The notes under the pieces: model-generated
Seen by the model: the letters and a program-made list of their open reading frames with translations, nothing else
Told to the model about the DNA's origin: nothing
Databases searched by the model: none
Translations under genes and position numbers: made by a program
Shown here: piece by piece, positions 60,335-64,000 of the stretch
Position numbering within the stretch: the first letter of the stretch is position 1
How the letters are laid out: each line of letters opens with the position of its first letter
Origin: Pelomicrobium methylotrophicum
Lineage (GTDB): Bacteria; Pseudomonadota; Gammaproteobacteria; Burkholderiales; UBA6910
DNA length: 64,000 nt
Reading direction: 5' to 3'
NCBI RefSeq assembly: GCF_008014345.1
Contig: NZ_VPFL01000016.1
Span: 1-64,000 of the forward strand

Positions 60335-60664
60335 TGCGGCGGCCAGAAAGCACCCAAAAAACAGCCCCTTGCAACGGGGGGTTGACAGAAGAATTCCTGA
60401 CTGATCCGGTCAACTTTTTCCAGGCTTCTTTCAGGCCGCAACAGCGTGCAACAGATCAAAAAAATACCTCCTTCTGCATCCCAAAACAAGCACCTGTATG
60501 CGACCTGTCGGCATTGAATGCGAACACAGCCATGCGCGGACAGCAGGCGGAGGCTGCGGTATGATGTACGGGTCATCCGCCCCTGGCAGTAAGCCTTCCC
60601 TCGTTCATCCGGGAAGCGCCGAACCCTGGGGCTTTTCTTTTGCGCGCGCGGGGCGTGGCCGGAG
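60335..60664. other. Region between the CRISPR array and the DUF3800 gene
   Basis: It holds a CCCCTTGCAACGGGG hairpin near 60362-60376 and, on the minus strand, TTGACC near 60407-60412, a possible leader promoter. A second structured piece (GCCCC..GGGGC around CTTCCC/GGGAAG, about 60580-60635) followed by TTTTCTTTT precedes DUF3800. Conserved RNA motifs upstream of DUF3800 genes have been published; identity not checked. Confidence 0.45.
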
Positions 60665-61327
60665 ATGAACCGCTGCGCCTACCTTTTTCTGGACGAAGCG
60701 GGCAACTTCGATTTCAGCCCGAAGGGCACGCGCTACTTCGTGCTCACCAGCGTGAGCACGCGGCGGCCGTTTGCGGTACACGCCGCGTTGGACGATTACC
60801 GGCACGATTGCCTGGAGTTCGGACTGGACAAGGAGTATTTCCACTGCGCGGAAGACAATCCACGGGTACGAAGCCGCGTGTTCGAGTTGATCGCCCGACA
60901 TCTGCCCGACCTGCGCATCGACAGCCTGATCGTGGAGAAACCCAAGACCGGCCCGGCGCTGCGCGAGGACAAACGCTTTTATCCGGAGATGCTGGGCTAT
61001 CTGCTGCGGTATGTCCTGCCCAAGGAGATTGAAGCGGGCGTGGACGAGGTCATTGTCATCACCGACACCATCCCGGTGCAGAAGAAGCGCCAGGCCATCG
61101 AGAAGGCGATCCAGCAGGCGTTGGCCAAGATGCTGCCACAGGGGATGCGCTATCGCATCCTGCATCACGCCTCGCGCTCGCACTACGGCTTGCAGGTGGC
61201 GGACTACTGCTGCTGGGCGGTGTTCAGGAAGTGGCAGCGCAGCGAAACCGAGCACTACGACCGGATCAGGGCGGCGCTGCGCAGCGAGTTCGACATCTTC
61301 CACACCGGCACGAGGTACTACTACTGA
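60665..61327 (+). CDS. DUF3800 protein
   Basis: 220 residues of the RNase-H-like DUF3800 family: LFLDEAGNFDFSPKGTRYFV with the first acidic residue, YFHCAEDNPRVR, VIVITDTIPVQKKRQAI and the C-terminal HYGLQVADYCCWAVFRKWQ. Such proteins are frequent in mobile elements, next to defence and regulatory RNA genes; their activity is not established. GCCGGAG precedes the ATG. Confidence 0.85.
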   Translation: MNRCAYLFLDEAGNFDFSPKGTRYFVLTSVSTRRPFAVHAALDDYRHDCLEFGLDKEYFHCAEDNPRVRSRVFELIARHLPDLRIDSLIVEKPKTGPALREDKRFYPEMLGYLLRYVLPKEIEAGVDEVIVITDTIPVQKKRQAIEKAIQQALAKMLPQGMRYRILHHASRSHYGLQVADYCCWAVFRKWQRSETEHYDRIRAALRSEFDIFHTGTRYYY

Positions 61328-61350
61328 TGCGCGCGACCGTAGAAAAAATG

Positions 61351-61409
61351 ACCCCCCCGACTACTCCGTTGCCGGAGAGAGCCCCTTGGGCTCTTGTCAT
61401 CGGGGGGGG
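61351..61409. terminator. Nested hairpin behind the DUF3800 gene
   Basis: CCCCCCCGA pairs with TCGGGGGGG around an inner GAGAGCCC/GGGCTCT stem. It lies 25 bases after the DUF3800 stop and probably ends that transcript. The remaining bases to 61627 contain no gene I can support. Confidence 0.5.
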
Positions 61410-61627
61410 ACCTTTGGCGCGTAGTGTAGCCGTTTGCCCTGCAGGACGCAAGAAGATGTATGCGTCCACCACCTTTGGCGCTCGGGCGGCGGTGTTGCCG
61501 CCGCAGGCCATGAGCCGGGCCTTGCAGCGGTAAATCCCACCGAAAAGACCTGGAGAAGACCTAATCAGTGCAATTCCGTGCGCTTTTTGAACACTTTTGG
61601 CGCAGGCCGCTTGGTAGCATTCAGGCC

Positions 61628-62014
61628 ATGGACTCGAACAATAAACGCAGAGCTGTTCAACATATGTGGCTGTACGACGGCAGGCCTGAATTCATCGACG
61701 TAAACGTGGCGTCCGCAACGCCGACCGAGGGTGGCTATGTCATGGCGATGGAGCTCACGAACGGTGCCGTCCGTCTCGCCGCCACCCGCCATCCAGGCAG
61801 GTACGTAAGCGCCTGGCGCCACAACGTCAGGCGCTACGGCGCGCCCGATGTCGTCCGTGTGGTGGTGTCCCGTCCGTACCTGCGATACGAGGCCGTCAAG
61901 CGGGCGCTCGCTGGCCTGCTCGCGGGCTACAAGGATGCCGGATCCGAGAACTTCATGGTTGGGATCGACATCCTCAAGGAAAAGGCCGGGGAGATGTTTT
62001 CGACGGCGTCGTAA
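61628..62014 (+). CDS. Hypothetical protein upstream of the replication initiator
   Basis: 128 residues. MWLYDGRPEFIDVNVASATP, MAMELTNGAVRLAATRHPGR and RYEAVKRALAGLLAGYKDAG. Alpha/beta with many arginines. It is 30 bases before the initiator gene and may be co-transcribed with it; a single-strand-binding or copy-control role is possible but unsupported. Confidence 0.6.
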   Translation: MDSNNKRRAVQHMWLYDGRPEFIDVNVASATPTEGGYVMAMELTNGAVRLAATRHPGRYVSAWRHNVRRYGAPDVVRVVVSRPYLRYEAVKRALAGLLAGYKDAGSENFMVGIDILKEKAGEMFSTAS

Positions 62015-62044
62015 GGCGTGACGGGTGTAGGGCGCGATGACTTG

Positions 62045-62893
62045 ATGGATAAAAGCGCGCCATACGACGCCGGCGGGTCGATTCCTGACACCGGGTTCGA
62101 GCAAGCGCTTGAACGGATACGACAGCGCCGGGAACAGGATGCCATCGCCGCAGGCCTGCCTGTGCCATCGAATGGCAAGCCCTTGCCAAACGACGTGCTG
62201 AGGTCGGCGCTGTTTGGCGTGTCGGAGAAAGCCTTTCGGCGGGAAGAAAAGATCGCGTCCGTGGAAGGATTGAATGTCTACATGGTGCGAGGCTATCGCC
62301 CGACGCAAGCCCATCTCGACGTGTGGGAGCATTGTCTGGCGCTCGCGGCCAGGCATGGCACGGGGAAGCAAATCCGGTTTTCCGCGTACTCCTTCCTCAA
62401 GGCAATCGGACGCACGACAGGCAAATCCGACTACGAATGGCTGAAAGAAGCCATCAACGACCTTGCGGGCTGCCTGGTGCGTATCTCGAACGGCCGTCAA
62501 TCGTACTTCGGCGCCTTGATCCAGGAAGGGTTCAGGGACGAAGCGACGAATGAGTATGTGATCTCGGTCAACGAGAGGCTTGCATTGCTCTTCATGGGCG
62601 GAAACTGGACAGCTCTCAACGGGGAGCAGCGGAAGATGCTGCGCAAGCGTCCGCTGGCCCAATGGCTGCATGCGTTCTACTCGACCCACGCCAGGCCGCA
62701 CCCGTACAAGGTCGAAACCATCCTGAAATTATGCGGAAGCGAGGTTGGCGAGTTGAAGAAATTCCGTCAGATGCTGCGGCGCGCGCTTAAGGAGTTGGCC
62801 TCGGTGACGGGCTGGTCGTGCTCGATAGACGAAAACGACTGCGTCGTAATCAGACGGGAAGCAAACACCGTGCCAGATAGGGTATCGGGATAG
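62045..62893 (+). CDS. trfA: TrfA-like plasmid replication initiator
   Basis: 282 residues. LNVYMVRGYRPTQAHLDVWE, SAYSFLKAIGRTTGKSDYEW, AINDLAGCLVRIS and LAQWLHAFYSTHARPHPYKV correspond to the two winged-helix domains of TrfA from IncP plasmids. It should bind the iterons directly downstream; the first iteron lies inside its last codons. The ATG at 62045 is taken as start; a GTG at 62018 would add nine residues. Confidence 0.9.
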   Translation: MDKSAPYDAGGSIPDTGFEQALERIRQRREQDAIAAGLPVPSNGKPLPNDVLRSALFGVSEKAFRREEKIASVEGLNVYMVRGYRPTQAHLDVWEHCLALAARHGTGKQIRFSAYSFLKAIGRTTGKSDYEWLKEAINDLAGCLVRISNGRQSYFGALIQEGFRDEATNEYVISVNERLALLFMGGNWTALNGEQRKMLRKRPLAQWLHAFYSTHARPHPYKVETILKLCGSEVGELKKFRQMLRRALKELASVTGWSCSIDENDCVVIRREANTVPDRVSG

Positions 62894-63090
62894 CGGGTAC
62901 GGGTCAAAACGGCAAGTTAACCACAGAGTGGCGAGTAATCATGAATGCGGTATCGGGGTAGCGGGTACCGTGTATCGGGATAGCGGGTACGTTTCGCGGA
63001 AAAATATCGGGACAGCGGGTAGGGGGTATCGGGACAGCGGGTACCGAACTATCGGGACAGCGGGTACCGAACTATCGGGACAGCGGGTAC
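62883..63090 (+). repeat. oriV: Seven 18-bp iterons (oriV)
   Basis: TATCGGGAYAGCGGGTAC repeats start at 62883, 62951, 62973, 63005, 63027, 63050 and 63073. Most are 22-23 bases apart, two helical turns, so initiator molecules line up on one face. The second copy has GGGTAG instead of GGAYAG, and the fourth ends in AG. All point the same way. Confidence 0.95.
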
Positions 63091-63109
63091 GGTTGCGCCT
63101 GTGGAAAAC

Positions 63110-63193
63110 GCATTCAAGTCATTGAAAAATAATTCAAAAAAAAGTTATCCACAATCGCCCTAATCTTTTTCTAATCTTTTTTTAATCAATAGG
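63110..63193 (+). other. DnaA box and AT-rich unwinding region of oriV
   Basis: A consensus DnaA box TTATCCACA stands at 63145-63153. On both sides are AT-rich tracts, including three TAATCTTTTT-like repeats at 63161-63187, the expected melting site. With the iterons and the TrfA-like gene this is a complete iteron-type origin. Confidence 0.88.
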
Positions 63194-63375
63194 GGGCGCC
63201 AGTGCTTCATCGCGGCTGCAGGAAGGTCAACCACACCACGGCTGAAGCCAAGGACTCCAGGCCGCCGTGTGATTTGGCGAACGGATTCTCGCCGGTGCCT
63301 ATGCCTGCAACCGGCCCGGCAGGACGCCGGACGAGGATGATCAGCGAGGCGCTGATCCGCAGAAAGTAGCAGGTC
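63194..63375 (+). other. Leader of the coupling-protein gene
   Basis: No gene seen. A stem CACAC.ACGGC/GCCGTGTG (about 63221-63273) recalls the GTCAACCAC..CACGGCTGAAGCC segment near 30193, so the two may share an ancestral regulatory sequence. It may also bound the origin. Confidence 0.35.
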
Positions 63376-63381
63376 GTGCCT

Positions 63382-64000
63382 GTGCGCGAAGCCCTCGACT
63401 GGGAGAATCCCTGGCGGAAAACCTACGAGTGGCCCATGGCCGCCGCATGGGCCGTCGCATCGGCGCTCACATTGGCGGTGAGCGCAACGCTGCCCGTGCC
63501 CACCCGCTTCGGCGTGGCGGCGGCGGTGGTATGCGCCGTGATCGGGGCCGTGAGGGCGGCCCGGGCATGGCGGAGGAGTCTGGATGCCACCCGCATCCGG
63601 CTGGCCGACAGGGGGTTCATTGCAATCCAGGAGATGATCGGTCTGACCCGGCGGTGCGCCGCACGGGGGATGATATGGATGGGCACGGGATTCCAGTGGA
63701 CCGACATCGAGTCCTCCAGAATGCACGCGCTCATCTCGCGCGGGGTGGCCGCCCAGATGGGCAAGGACCTCTTGGGGCGGCATGGGGCGTACTGGCTCCA
63801 CGGTCTTGCGCGGGAGACCGATGTGGAAGCCGATCTCGGCCTGCTCGAAGGGCATACTCTGATCGTAGGTTCAACAGGCGTGGGTAAGACGCGACTGTTC
63901 GACCTCCTGATTGCTCAGGCGGTCATCCGGGGCGAGCCGGTCATCATCATCGACCCGAAGGGGGATCACGGTCTCGCGGAAAACGCCAGGAAGGTCTGTG
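63382..64000 (+). CDS. TraD/TraG-type coupling protein, 5' part
   Basis: The first 206 residues of a type IV coupling protein; it runs off the window. REALDWENPWRKTYEWPMAA is followed by two membrane segments (AAAWAVASALTLAVSA; GVAAAVVCAVIGAV). Then GRHGAYWLHGLARETDVEAD and the Walker A motif GSTGVGKTRLFD (about residue 163), and IIIDPKGDHGLAENA follow, as in TraD of SXT/PFGI-type ICEs. It links the relaxosome to the mating channel. The GTG at 63382 has a better-spaced ribosome-binding site than the GTG at 63376. Confidence 0.9.
   Translation, partial: MREALDWENPWRKTYEWPMAAAWAVASALTLAVSATLPVPTRFGVAAAVVCAVIGAVRAARAWRRSLDATRIRLADRGFIAIQEMIGLTRRCAARGMIWMGTGFQWTDIESSRMHALISRGVAAQMGKDLLGRHGAYWLHGLARETDVEADLGLLEGHTLIVGSTGVGKTRLFDLLIAQAVIRGEPVIIIDPKGDHGLAENARKVC

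Noticed and set aside
60063-60404. Open frames with repeated LNPFFIRSWVRT or IPSSSGHGFE peptides
   Set aside because: These are translations of the CRISPR repeats, not proteins.
58359-61330. Cas genes around the CRISPR array
   Set aside because: None of the neighbouring proteins shows Cas1, Cas2, Cas6, Cas3, Csf or RAMP patterns.

Overview
The window has two parts: an ordinary chromosomal segment (1 to about 23.8 kb) and the left part of a large integrated conjugative element (about 23.8 kb to the right edge, not closed here). The chromosome looks betaproteobacterial. The order 5S rRNA, rimP-nusA-infB-rbfA-truB-rpsO-pnp, a complete System I cytochrome c maturation operon (ccmABCDEFGHI), ratA-rnfH and guaB-guaA is typical of that class, and the GC content is high. 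I cannot name the genus from sequence alone.

Layout of the chromosome: 5S rRNA 3' end and terminator; transcription/translation operon (0.3-8.9 kb); dksA; tRNA-Pro, tRNA-Arg, tRNA-His; a fused osmolyte-type ABC substrate-binding/permease protein; ccmA-I (11.7-18.6 kb); smpB; ratA-rnfH; a DUF4124-like protein; guaB and guaA.

The element begins just behind guaA, a known integration target, with a P4-type tyrosine integrase preceded by four copies of a GATACCAT site. It then carries an AlpA-like regulator, a UvrD-like helicase, an ICE-type DUF1845-like protein and a tRNA-Asp. From 28.7 to 43.3 kb comes a block of plus-strand genes for DNA metabolism and establishment: RecE-type nuclease, RecT, SSB, primase-like protein, PemK/MazF-like toxin, class II ribonucleotide reductase and ArdC. 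A Vsr/endonuclease/m5C-methyltransferase island follows, then a RecJ-like fragment, VapBC, a KfrA-like protein, a minus-strand operon led by parM-parR, a MobI-like gene beside a palindrome-rich (possible oriT) region, an antirepressor-like gene, a DUF4326/macro-like/SLOG-like fusion, a six-repeat CRISPR array without cas genes, a DUF3800 protein, a TrfA-like initiator with a seven-iteron origin, and the start of a TraD/TraG-type coupling protein. Taken together this is a conjugative element with a plasmid-type replicon and partition system.

The most striking feature is non-coding. Thirteen genes or gene groups between 28.7 and 43.3 kb are each preceded by a hairpin whose loop or upper stem is complementary to the segment just 3' of it; the two arms change together from copy to copy. 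Five further regions carry a larger multi-stem RNA with an invariant UAGCUGG hairpin loop on a covarying stem (plus one decayed copy). These usually start within 10 nt of a stop codon and are followed by the next hairpin leader. The element therefore alternates gene, multi-stem RNA, pseudoknot leader, gene. The leaders may correspond to published mobile-element motifs such as radC or STAXI; I do not recognise the multi-stem RNA.

A second notable feature is a 257-nt group I intron inside the element's class II ribonucleotide reductase gene. It splits, between the first and second base, the codon of the active-site cysteine of the NPCGE motif. All core pairings P1 to P8 can be drawn and splicing restores a 949-residue enzyme.
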